This document shows, piece by piece, positions 34,859-42,680 of a DNA stretch of 64,000 bases. Made by a program: the position numbers and the translations under genes. The notes under the pieces were generated by a model. The model was not told where the DNA came from, did not search any database, and saw only the letters and a program-made list of their open reading frames with translations. The stretch spans positions 62,001 to 126,000 of the forward strand of contig NZ_AP025472.1 of NCBI RefSeq assembly GCF_024347395.1, in the 5' to 3' direction. Within the stretch, counting starts at the first letter, position 1; every line of letters begins with the position of its first letter. This DNA comes from Vibrio cortegadensis. GTDB lineage: Bacteria > Pseudomonadota > Gammaproteobacteria > Enterobacterales > Vibrionaceae.

Positions 34859-36268
34859 TTATACTGAGTAGTACAGGTCAAACTCAAGTGGGTGTACCGC
34901 CATGTTCAGTTTTTCAACGTCTTGCGCTTTAAGGTCGATGTACGAGCTGATGAAGTCATCAGAGAATACGCCGCCAGCCGTCAGGAATTCACGGTCAGCA
35001 TCTAGTGCTTTCAGCGCGATATCTAGAGATTCCGCTACTGTTGGGATCTCTGCTGCTTCTTCTGCTGGTAAGTCGTATAGATCTTTGTCCATCGCTTCAC
35101 CTGGGTGGATCTTGTTCTTAATTCCGTCAAGACCAGCCATTAGCATTGCAGAATATGCAAGGTACGGGTTCGCTGCTGGGTCACCAAAACGTAGCTCAAT
35201 ACGACGTGCTTTCGGGCTTGGCACGACTGGAATACGGATAGATGCAGAACGGTTACGTGCTGAGTAAGCAAGCATTACAGGCGCTTCGAATCCAGGAACA
35301 AGACGCTTGTACGAGTTCGTCGCTGGGTTTGCAAATGCGTTGATTGCACGAGCGTGCTTGATGATACCGCCGATGTAGTAAAGTGCCATTTCAGATAGGC
35401 CGCCGTACTTGTCACCTGCAAATAAGTTTTGGCCGTCTTTGTTTAAAGACATATGCACGTGCATACCAGAACCGTTATCACCAGCGAGTGGTTTTGGCAT
35501 GAATGTCGCTGTTTTACCGAAAGCGTGCGCTACGTTATGTACCACATACTTATAGATTTGAGTTTCATCTGCTTTATTCGTCAGCGTGTTGAATCGAGTC
35601 GCAATTTCGTTTTGACCCGCCGTCGCTACTTCATGGTGGTGTGCTTCAACAACTAAGCCCATCTCTTCCATTACTAGACACATTGCAGAACGAATATCTT
35701 GAGATGAATCAACAGGAGCTACTGGGAAGTAACCACCTTTAACGCCAGGACGGTGACCTTTGTTACCGCCTTCGAAATCAGCACCAGTATTCCATGCCGC
35801 TTCTACGTCATCAATTTTGAAGAAAGAACCTGACATATCTGTTGAGAATTTTACATCATCAAATAGGAAGAATTCTGGTTCTGGACCAACAAGAACGGTA
35901 TCAGCGATACCCGTTGCGCGTAGGTATTCTTCAGAACGTTTTGCGATTGAGCGAGGGTCACGATCGTAGCCTTGCATTGTTGCAGGCTCAAGAATGTCAC
36001 AACGAATGTTGAGTGTTGGATCAGCAGTGAATGGGTCTAAAACCGCACTTGCTGCATCTGGCATCATTACCATGTCAGATTCGTTGATTCCTTTCCAGCC
36101 AGCAACTGAAGATCCATCAAACATTTTACCGTCTTCAAAGAAGTCAGCATCAATTTGGTGAGAAGGAATTGAGATATGTTGCTCTTTACCTTTTGTGTCG
36201 GTAAAGCGTAGGTCAATAAACTTAACTTCGTTTTCTTGGATTAGCGACAGAACATTTTCTACTGACAT
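34859..36268 (-). CDS. glnA: Glutamine synthetase type I
   Basis: GlnA makes glutamine from glutamate and ammonia with ATP and is the main entry of ammonium when nitrogen is scarce. The 469-residue protein equals the E. coli length. It has DGSSVAGWKGI, the metal/active-site segment GPEPEFFLFDD, the NGSGMHVHMS motif, the KPLAGDNGSG ATP region and the adenylylation site in KDLYDLPAEEA (Tyr about 398), so covalent control by GlnE is expected. Upstream lie a sigma-54 promoter and three NtrC-like sites. The ATG is preceded by GGAGG. Confidence 0.98.
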   Translation of the reverse strand: MSVENVLSLIQENEVKFIDLRFTDTKGKEQHISIPSHQIDADFFEDGKMFDGSSVAGWKGINESDMVMMPDAASAVLDPFTADPTLNIRCDILEPATMQGYDRDPRSIAKRSEEYLRATGIADTVLVGPEPEFFLFDDVKFSTDMSGSFFKIDDVEAAWNTGADFEGGNKGHRPGVKGGYFPVAPVDSSQDIRSAMCLVMEEMGLVVEAHHHEVATAGQNEIATRFNTLTNKADETQIYKYVVHNVAHAFGKTATFMPKPLAGDNGSGMHVHMSLNKDGQNLFAGDKYGGLSEMALYYIGGIIKHARAINAFANPATNSYKRLVPGFEAPVMLAYSARNRSASIRIPVVPSPKARRIELRFGDPAANPYLAYSAMLMAGLDGIKNKIHPGEAMDKDLYDLPAEEAAEIPTVAESLDIALKALDADREFLTAGGVFSDDFISSYIDLKAQDVEKLNMAVHPLEFDLYYSV

Positions 36269-36410
36269 CGTGGATAACCTCCAGTGTTATTAAATCGATA
36301 TTGGGTGCGATTCTATTCATTAAGAGTAAATAGTAATCGGCATTGATTAATGACCATTTGCATAGAACTAATCGATGCTGACTATTCTTAATGAGCTTAC
36401 ATAAAGAGTA

Positions 36411-36427
36411 AGCCAAAACCGTGCCAA
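36411..36427 (-). promoter_or_regulatory. Sigma-54 promoter of glnA
   Basis: On the minus strand TTGGCACGGTTTTGGCT has the invariant GG and GC with ten bases between them and resembles E. coli glnAp2. The predicted transcription start is about 130 bp before the glnA ATG. Confidence 0.9.
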
Positions 36428-36487
36428 AAAAATTATTCCTTTAATTTCATTGATTTGAAGCGTTTGTGTTTTTGTTTTTATCTTCTA

Positions 36488-36554
36488 TTGCACCAAGATG
36501 ATCCTGAGGTGCACTATTTTGGTGCGGATTATTGATGGTGCACTAAAATGAATC
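36488..36554. promoter_or_regulatory. Cluster of three NtrC-like binding sites
   Basis: TGCACTATTTTGGTGCG at 36510-36526 closely matches the NtrC palindrome (TGCAC-N7-GTGCA). TGCACCAAGATGATCC (from 36489) and TGCACTAAAATGAATC (from 36539) are half-conserved sites. They lie about 85-150 bp upstream of the predicted sigma-54 start, as for an enhancer. Confidence 0.85.
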
Positions 36555-36785
36555 ACAAACGCATACTATTCAGCATCTTCTTGCAGATATTGTCAATCCA
36601 CTTTTTATAAGAAAGGGCGCTTATATGTGTGTTATTCGTCACTTTTGGAGTGGATAAGAAATTAAAATTTCAATTCAGATCACATATTTTTGGGTTTCTG
36701 CAGAATATCTGGTATATTATTGACCGTTTTTTAAATCAGTTGGCGGCACTCCTGCGGCTACTTTTTATGAGTGAATCGAAAATCC

Positions 36786-38615
36786 ATGTCTACTCCACAG
36801 ATTGATAAGTTAAGAAATATCGCGATTATCGCGCACGTTGACCACGGTAAAACAACTCTGGTTGATAAATTGCTACAGCAATCAGGTACACTTGAATCTC
36901 GTGGTGAAGCTGAAGAGCGCGTCATGGATTCGAATGATATCGAAAAAGAACGTGGCATCACGATTCTTGCTAAGAACACAGCAATTAATTGGAACGATTA
37001 CCGTATCAACATCGTAGATACTCCTGGACACGCGGACTTCGGCGGCGAAGTTGAGCGTATTATGTCTATGGTAGATTCTGTTCTACTGATCGTTGATGCA
37101 GTTGATGGCCCAATGCCTCAAACGCGTTTCGTTACACAGAAAGCATTCTCACACGGTCTTAAACCGATCGTTGTAATCAACAAGATTGACCGCCCTGGCG
37201 CTCGTCCTGATTGGGTTATGGATCAAATCTTTGACCTATTCGACAACCTAGGTGCTACTGATGAGCAACTAGACTTCACTACTGTTTACGCATCAGCACT
37301 AAATGGCTGGGCAACAATGGAAGAAGGCGTTGTTGGCGAAGACATGGAACCACTGTTCCAAGCGGTTGTTGATACAGTAGAAGCTCCACAAGTTGACCTT
37401 GATGGCGCACTACAAATGCAAGTTTCTCAACTAGATTACAGCTCTTACGTAGGTGTTATCGGTGTTTGTCGTGTAACTCGTGGTTCAGTTAAACCTAACC
37501 AACAAGTTACAATCGTTGGCTCTGATGGCAAGAAACGTAACGGTAAAGTCGGTACGGTTCTTGGTTACCTAGGTCTTGAGCGTCACGAAGTTGAACAAGC
37601 GAATGCTGGTGACATCATTGCAATCACAGGTCTTGGTGAGCTGAAAATTTCAGACACTATCTGTGACGTAAACGAAGTTGAAGCGATGACTCCGCTTTCT
37701 GTTGATGAACCAACAGTAACAATGACGTTCCAAGTAAACACTTCTCCGTTCGCGGGTAAAGAAGGTAAGTTCGTTACTTCACGTAACATTCTTGAGCGTC
37801 TTGAAAAAGAACTAGTACACAACGTAGCACTACGTGTTGAAGAAACAGATAGCCCAGACCGTTTCCGCGTTTCTGGTCGTGGTGAACTTCACCTATCTAT
37901 CCTTATCGAAAACATGCGTCGTGAAGGTTTCGAGCTAGCAGTATCTCGTCCAGAAGTAATCATCAAAGAAGAAGATGGTAAGCTAATGGAACCGTTTGAA
38001 ACGGTAACTATCGATGTTGTTGAAGAGCACCAAGGTGCAATCATGGAAAGTATTGGTGTTCGTAAAGGCGAACTAACTGATATGGCACCAGATGGCAAAG
38101 GCCGTGTTCGCATGGACTTTATGATGCCTTCTCGTGGTCTTATCGGTTTCCAAACTGAATTCCTAACAATGACGTCTGGTTCTGGTCTTATCTACCACTC
38201 ATTTGATCACTACGGCGATCACAAAGGTGGTGTAATTGGTCAACGTGCAAACGGCGTACTAATCTCGAACGGTATGGGTAAAGCAGTAACTTACTCACTA
38301 TTCAACCTTCAAGATCGTGGTCGTTTATTTGCAGAGCACGGTGACGAAGTATATGAAGGTCAAATCATCGGTATTCATAACCGTGCAAACGACCTGACTA
38401 TCAACTGTCTACGTGGTAAGCAACTAACTAACGTACGTGCATCTGGTACTGATGAAGCTCAAACGCTTTCTCCTGCTATCAAGTACACACTTGAGCAAGC
38501 TCTAGAATTCATCGATGATGATGAACTAGTAGAAGTAACACCAGAAAGCATTCGTATTCGTAAGCGTCTTCTTACTGAAAACGAACGTAAACGTGCAAGC
38601 CGTCCAGCGAAGTAA
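36786..38615 (+). CDS. typA: Ribosome-associated translational GTPase BipA/TypA
   Basis: BipA is an EF-G-like GTPase acting in ribosome assembly and stress or cold adaptation. The 609-residue protein (E. coli 607) has G1 AHVDHGKTT (about 16), G2 ERGITI, G3 DTPGHADFGGE and G4 NKIDRPGARP, followed by the domains II, III, V and the BipA-specific C-terminus (SIRIRKRLLTENERKR). I start at the ATG giving MSTPQIDKLRNIAI; a GTG five codons upstream is possible. Codon use is highly biased, typical of strong expression. It is divergent from glnA, the same pairing as in E. coli. Confidence 0.97.
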   Translation: MSTPQIDKLRNIAIIAHVDHGKTTLVDKLLQQSGTLESRGEAEERVMDSNDIEKERGITILAKNTAINWNDYRINIVDTPGHADFGGEVERIMSMVDSVLLIVDAVDGPMPQTRFVTQKAFSHGLKPIVVINKIDRPGARPDWVMDQIFDLFDNLGATDEQLDFTTVYASALNGWATMEEGVVGEDMEPLFQAVVDTVEAPQVDLDGALQMQVSQLDYSSYVGVIGVCRVTRGSVKPNQQVTIVGSDGKKRNGKVGTVLGYLGLERHEVEQANAGDIIAITGLGELKISDTICDVNEVEAMTPLSVDEPTVTMTFQVNTSPFAGKEGKFVTSRNILERLEKELVHNVALRVEETDSPDRFRVSGRGELHLSILIENMRREGFELAVSRPEVIIKEEDGKLMEPFETVTIDVVEEHQGAIMESIGVRKGELTDMAPDGKGRVRMDFMMPSRGLIGFQTEFLTMTSGSGLIYHSFDHYGDHKGGVIGQRANGVLISNGMGKAVTYSLFNLQDRGRLFAEHGDEVYEGQIIGIHNRANDLTINCLRGKQLTNVRASGTDEAQTLSPAIKYTLEQALEFIDDDELVEVTPESIRIRKRLLTENERKRASRPAK

Positions 38616-38643
38616 TTCGTTAAACGCGTAAGCAAAAATCTAA

Positions 38644-38674
38644 GGCCCTGCTAGAAATAGCGGGGCTTTTTTTT
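38644..38674 (+). terminator. Terminator after typA
   Basis: Nine-base-pair stem GCCCTGCTA / TAGCGGGGC (one G-T wobble) with a GAAA loop and T8 tract. Confidence 0.93.
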
Positions 38675-38708
38675 AACTAATCAATGTGCGTTACATTGAG
38701 GCAAATAG

Positions 38709-39272
38709 ATGAAATACGATATGAAGCCTATTGTTATTACAGGTGGCCCTGGTGCAGGAAAAACGACATTAGCCAATGCATTGGGAGCTTGTGGCTTTAA
38801 GGTCTACTCTGAAGGTTCACGCACTCTGATTGAGCAACAGAGCCAATTGGATGATGGAGTATTACCGTGGACGGATTTACCCGCATTCGCTGAGTTGTGT
38901 TTAGAGTTGATGGCGGAACAAAAGCGGGCCGCATTAGCCGATGCAAAGATGAGCATTATGGATCGAGCGATCCCTGATATTTGTGCTTATTTGGAGCAGG
39001 GAGAGATTGAGGTAAGTGAAGCGTATCGTAGCGAGAGTTTGGGCTACCATCAAAAAGTATTTCTTTGTGCACCGCAGCGTGAGATTTACGTCCAAGATGA
39101 CGTGCGTCCTCACCCGTTTACGGAAGCGTTAGAGATCCATCAGAAGTTAGTTAAGGTTTATCAGGCTTTTGATTATGAGGTGGTGAATGTACCGTGGGGA
39201 AGTGTCGCTGAAAGAGTGGAATTTATTCTGGCTGAATTGCACGTACCATCAGTGGAACAATACGATTGCTAA
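38709..39272 (+). CDS. Small P-loop ATPase/kinase (AAA_28-like)
   Basis: A 187-residue soluble protein with a clear Walker A motif near the start (VITGGPGAGKTTLANALG, residues about 9-26) and a probable Walker B/DRA segment (IMDRAIPDICAYLE). It resembles the AAA_28/NadR-like nucleoside-kinase fold, whose members often phosphorylate small substrates, but no substrate can be named. There is no clear ribosome-binding site for either the ATG at 38709 or the one four codons later. It is a lone gene between typA and the convergent DUF2959 gene. Confidence 0.85.
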   Translation: MKYDMKPIVITGGPGAGKTTLANALGACGFKVYSEGSRTLIEQQSQLDDGVLPWTDLPAFAELCLELMAEQKRAALADAKMSIMDRAIPDICAYLEQGEIEVSEAYRSESLGYHQKVFLCAPQREIYVQDDVRPHPFTEALEIHQKLVKVYQAFDYEVVNVPWGSVAERVEFILAELHVPSVEQYDC

Positions 39273-39355
39273 AGTAAACGCGACAAACATTCTATGCCGC
39301 GTCCACTTTGCCTATAAATAATGTTGTTTGCTGTTTTCGTATTTTGCTGTTCAGA

Positions 39356-39451
39356 GATTTCGCTATTTAGCCGCCTAGTTATTTAGCCGTCTAGTTATTT
39401 AGTAGACCCGTTATCTAACAGACCTGCTATTCAACAGCCCAGTTATTTAGC
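39356..39451. repeat. Degenerate 16-bp tandem repeat overlapping the DUF2959 gene's stop codon
   Basis: In the gene's reading direction about six imperfect copies of GCTAAATAACTAGGCG follow each other (GCTAAATAACTGGGCTG, TTAGATAACGGGTCTA, CTAAATAACTAGACG, GCTAAATAGCG). The first copy contains the last sense codons and the TAA stop (GCT AAA TAA). Confidence 0.8.
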
Positions 39452-40084
39452 ATTCAACTTTTTCAGAAATTTATCGGACTCTGCGATAGCGGTATTCATC
39501 TGTTTAATCGCATAACTAATATCTTGCTCCAATGACATAAACTCTCCTTGAAGTGAGCCTATCGCACTCGCGTTTAAGTTATGTTTTAAGTAGAGAGTAT
39601 TGTCACGCAGTGTATTGAGCACGGGTGTCATTTTTTGCTCTGCACGTTTCATTGCTTTCAGCATCGCCGTGTAAGAGGTTTTGGTCTCACGTAGCTTTTG
39701 TTCGCTTGAACGACGTAATTTGCTGCTGGTGTATAAATCTAACTCGGTTTGCCATTCATCAAACAGCGCATCAGAAACATCTTCGATAGCGGCTATTTTA
39801 TTGCGAACATCTTGTGCCGCTTGCTCGCTGTCTTGGTATTTATCATTTATTTTATTATAAATAGCCTCAAGCTCGCCTCCGTCAAATTTGGTCAGTGCTG
39901 ATAACGCTTCGAGAGCACTGGTAAACTCTTGTTGAGCATCTTGTTGAGACTCTTTGGCATCCTCAACGCGATCGACCATGATGTCTCGTTTATGGTAGCC
40001 GACTTGTTCCATTGCTGAGTAATATGCGCTTTGACATCCACTTAACGTAAAAACTGATAGCAGAATGATAAGTACGTAGGGCAT
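39443..40084 (-). CDS. DUF2959-family lipoprotein
   Basis: A 213-residue predicted lipoprotein with signal peptide and lipobox (MPYVLIILLSVFTLSGCQSA, Cys at residue 17). The mature part is almost wholly helical with long charged stretches, likely a coiled-coil bundle. DUF2959 has no known function. I start at the ATG preceded by GGAG and an A-rich spacer; the open frame extends 23 codons upstream without support. The gene is divergent from yihY across a short region, and its stop codon lies within a tandem repeat array. Confidence 0.88.
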   Translation of the reverse strand: MPYVLIILLSVFTLSGCQSAYYSAMEQVGYHKRDIMVDRVEDAKESQQDAQQEFTSALEALSALTKFDGGELEAIYNKINDKYQDSEQAAQDVRNKIAAIEDVSDALFDEWQTELDLYTSSKLRRSSEQKLRETKTSYTAMLKAMKRAEQKMTPVLNTLRDNTLYLKHNLNASAIGSLQGEFMSLEQDISYAIKQMNTAIAESDKFLKKLNAK

Positions 40085-40154
40085 CCTATTTCTCCATACA
40101 TAGGTATAATCAATTATTAATAAGACTATGAACGAGTTATTTGGGAGATACAAG

Positions 40155-41066
40155 TTGAGAATCGAACAGATTACACAGCAATTGGTGCCATTTGGACGCT
40201 ATTTGCTCACGCGAATGAGCCATGACCGAGTCAATGTGAATGCGGGCTACCTTGCTTACATTACGCTGCTTTCGATTGTGCCACTGCTGACTGTTTTGTT
40301 ATCGATACTGTCTTCATTTCCAGTTTTTGAGAATGTAGGCGTGGTATTACAAAAATTCATCATCACTCATTTTGTCCCTGCGGCGGGAGATGCGGTTCAT
40401 GGCGCATTAACCGAATTTGTCGCCAATACTGGGAAAATGACGGCAGTTGGCGCTGCATTTTTGTTTATTGCGGCATTAATGTTGATTTCGAATATTGATA
40501 AGAATCTTAACTACATTTGGCGAGTGACTGCAAAACGCCGCGCTGTCTTTTCATTTTCAATGTACTGGATGGTATTGACGCTTGGTCCTGTACTGATTGG
40601 TGCCAGTATTGCGGCAACATCGTATGTGACCTCTCTCAACTTTCTGGAGAGTGAAACGATCTCTGGGGTATATCACACATTACTTCGCTGGCTGCCTTTT
40701 ATCCTCTCTTTAAGTACTTTTGTTGGCTTATATCTGTTGGTTCCAAATAAGAAGGTACACATTAGCCATGCGGTGATGGGTGCATTAGTGGCGGCACTGC
40801 TTTTTGAGATGAGTAAGAAAGGCTTTGCCCTTTATATAACCCAGTTTCCTTCTTACCAATTGATTTATGGCGCATTAGCCGCAATTCCTATCCTGTTTGT
40901 GTGGGTGTATTTATGTTGGTTGATTGTATTAATTGGGGCGGAAGTTACAGCAGCATTAGGCGAAAGTGCTCAGTGGAGTTCGAAGCAAGAAGTGCTAAAC
41001 TCGACCATAATTAGTGATGAAGAAGAAGGAATTACCAGTGATAGCACTGATCCAAAGAGTAAGTGA
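40155..41066 (+). CDS. yihY: YihY/BrkB-family inner-membrane protein
   Basis: A polytopic membrane protein with about six hydrophobic helices, of the UPF0761/YihY family (formerly linked to RNase BN, a role now assigned elsewhere); function unknown. Family signatures are NVNAGYLAYITLLSIVPL, AVGAAFLFIAALMLISNID and GFALYITQFPSYQLIYGALA. I favour the TTG at 40155, with GGGAG 8 nt upstream (303 residues; E. coli 290); an ATG nine codons earlier (40128) lacks a ribosome-binding site. The 3' end overlaps dtd by 29 bp. yihY-dtd-yiiD is conserved with E. coli. Confidence 0.92.
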   Translation: MRIEQITQQLVPFGRYLLTRMSHDRVNVNAGYLAYITLLSIVPLLTVLLSILSSFPVFENVGVVLQKFIITHFVPAAGDAVHGALTEFVANTGKMTAVGAAFLFIAALMLISNIDKNLNYIWRVTAKRRAVFSFSMYWMVLTLGPVLIGASIAATSYVTSLNFLESETISGVYHTLLRWLPFILSLSTFVGLYLLVPNKKVHISHAVMGALVAALLFEMSKKGFALYITQFPSYQLIYGALAAIPILFVWVYLCWLIVLIGAEVTAALGESAQWSSKQEVLNSTIISDEEEGITSDSTDPKSK

Positions 41067-41472
41067 AGCCGCTGTTAAAGTGGAAGGTGAAGTCGTTGGT
41101 GAGATAGAGCAAGGCTTATTGGTGTTGCTCGGCGTAGAAAGAGATGACGATGAGGCAAAAGCGAAACGCTTGATGGAGCGTGTGACGAATTATCGCGTGT
41201 TTGGTGACGATGACGACAAGATGAATTTGAATGTAAAACAAGTCAATGGAAGTGTACTTGTGGTCTCTCAATTTACTTTGCCTGCGGATACAAAGAAAGG
41301 CACCCGAGCCGGATTTTCTCGTGGCGCTCACCCTGCCGACGCTGAGCGTTTGTATGATTTCTTTGCTGATCAATGTGAGCAAGTATTGCCAACTGAACGT
41401 GGTCGCTTTGCTGCTGATATGAAAGTATCATTAGTTAACGATGGTCCCGTGACGTTTTGGTTGCAGGTATAG
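41038..41472 (+). CDS. dtd: D-aminoacyl-tRNA deacylase
   Basis: Dtd hydrolyses D-aminoacyl-tRNAs and mischarged Gly-tRNA(Ala), protecting translation. The 144-residue protein (E. coli 145) has the family motifs SQFTLPADTKKGTRAGF (catalytic SQFTL) and NDGPVTFWLQ (the cross-subunit GP motif), both intact. The start is a GTG with AAGGA 7 nt upstream, giving MIALIQRVSEAAV; upstream ATGs in the same frame lie within yihY and would add residues not in the family. Overlap with yihY suggests translational coupling. Confidence 0.96.
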   Translation: MIALIQRVSEAAVKVEGEVVGEIEQGLLVLLGVERDDDEAKAKRLMERVTNYRVFGDDDDKMNLNVKQVNGSVLVVSQFTLPADTKKGTRAGFSRGAHPADAERLYDFFADQCEQVLPTERGRFAADMKVSLVNDGPVTFWLQV

Positions 41473-41505
41473 CGGTAAATAGGATTTTTCTAAAAAAGGA
41501 TTTTC

Positions 41506-42429
41506 ATGTTTAAACTTATTACTCCAAAGACGGAGAATCAGCTAAACAAGTACTACCATTTTCGCTGGCAGATGCTACGTGAACCATGGCGGATGCCGAT
41601 TGGTTCAGAGCGAGATGAGTATGACCCAATGAGCCACCATCGGATGATTGTTGATGGCCGTGGGCGACCTATCGCGGTTGGGCGACTTTACATCACTCCC
41701 GATAACGAAGGGCAAATTCGTTTTATGGCGGTGAAAAACTCGGCTCGAAATAAAGGGATGGGATCTCTGCTCCTTGTGACCCTTGAGTCGCTTGCACGTC
41801 AAGAAGGGGCTAAACGTCTGGTTTGTAGTGCGCGTGAAGATGCGATTTCATTTTACGAGAAGAATGGTTTTGAAAGCCAAGGCAACTTGAATGACCAACG
41901 CGGGCCTGTACGTCATCAACAGATGATTAAACCTCTCGATCCAATGGCAGATGTGCTTCGTCGGCCAGAATGGTGTAGTGAACTGCAAGAACGCTGGGAG
42001 AATCATATTCCGATCAGTGACAAGATGGGAATCAAGATCAACCAGTACACGGGATACCAATTCGAGTGCAGTGCGCAGCTCAATCCAAACTTAAACCCAC
42101 ACAACACCATGTTTGCGGGTTCTGCCTTTACCCTCGCGACTTTAACGGGGTGGGGGATGGCTTGGTTATTGATGAAAGAGCGTAACTTGAAAGGGGATAT
42201 TGTGTTGGCTGATAGCAATATTCGTTACCGCCACCCCGTTGAGGAGAGCCCCGTTGCGATGACTTCTTTAGATGGGATCAGTGGTGATTTGGATCGGCTG
42301 GCTTCAGGGCGTAAAGCTCGGATTGTTATCAATGTCACTATCTATAGTGGAGACGTCGCGGCGGTGCAGTTTATTGGAACTTACATGCTGCTACCCAACT
42401 ACAAAGCGGTGCTAAATAGTAGCATGTAA
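41506..42429 (+). CDS. yiiD: Bifunctional GNAT / hotdog thioesterase YiiD
   Basis: A 307-residue two-domain protein. The N-terminal half is a GNAT acetyltransferase fold (RFMAVKNSARNKGMGSLLL is the acetyl-CoA motif, about residue 72). The C-terminal half is a YiiD-type hotdog thioesterase domain (NPHNTMFAGSAFTLATLTGWG, split here by conserved residues of the family). E. coli YiiD has been linked to initiation of fatty-acid synthesis (FabY activity). The ATG is preceded by AAAAAGGA. It ends the yihY-dtd-yiiD run. Confidence 0.92.
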   Translation: MFKLITPKTENQLNKYYHFRWQMLREPWRMPIGSERDEYDPMSHHRMIVDGRGRPIAVGRLYITPDNEGQIRFMAVKNSARNKGMGSLLLVTLESLARQEGAKRLVCSAREDAISFYEKNGFESQGNLNDQRGPVRHQQMIKPLDPMADVLRRPEWCSELQERWENHIPISDKMGIKINQYTGYQFECSAQLNPNLNPHNTMFAGSAFTLATLTGWGMAWLLMKERNLKGDIVLADSNIRYRHPVEESPVAMTSLDGISGDLDRLASGRKARIVINVTIYSGDVAAVQFIGTYMLLPNYKAVLNSSM

Positions 42430-42518
42430 GCGCAATGATAATAATTGCGCCCTTGTCACGATAGTGGCCAGTTCATTAGTGATGGCCGTATGGATCAATC
42501 TTGAATGAGCGGGGTAAT

Positions 42519-42680
42519 ATACCAATCGTAGTAAATAACTGGTCATCCTAGCTTGTTAAAATACTCGATAACGGCGTTAGAAATTTTAATTGTAGAATAA
42601 CTACTTATCGAAAATTTCTGCCTTGTTCTCAAGCATTTTTCCTACGCTTTTTATGACCATTTACTTACTGTGATTGGTAT
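42519..42680. repeat. MITE-like element with 28-bp terminal inverted repeats
   Basis: The 162-bp segment begins ATACCAATCGTAGTAAATAA and ends with the inverse of ATACCAATCACAGTAAGTAA; over 28 bp the ends match at 24 positions. The inside has a further imperfect palindrome (AGAAATTTTAA ... TCGAAAATTTCT) and no reading frame. I recall similar sequences scattered in Vibrio intergenic regions, so it is probably a non-autonomous mobile repeat. Its right end covers the last six codons and the stop of the AsmA-family gene. Confidence 0.8.

Noticed and set aside
32755..36268. Rearrangement between the polA side and the glnA side relative to V. cholerae
   Set aside because: From memory these blocks are apart in V. 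cholerae but I believe adjacent in other vibrios; without a genome comparison I cannot call it unusual.
42431..42451. GCGCAATGATAATAATTGCGC after yiiD, which looks like another Fur box inside a palindrome
   Set aside because: It follows the yiiD stop with convergent genes on both sides and no promoter to regulate; better explained as a weak transcript-end hairpin.
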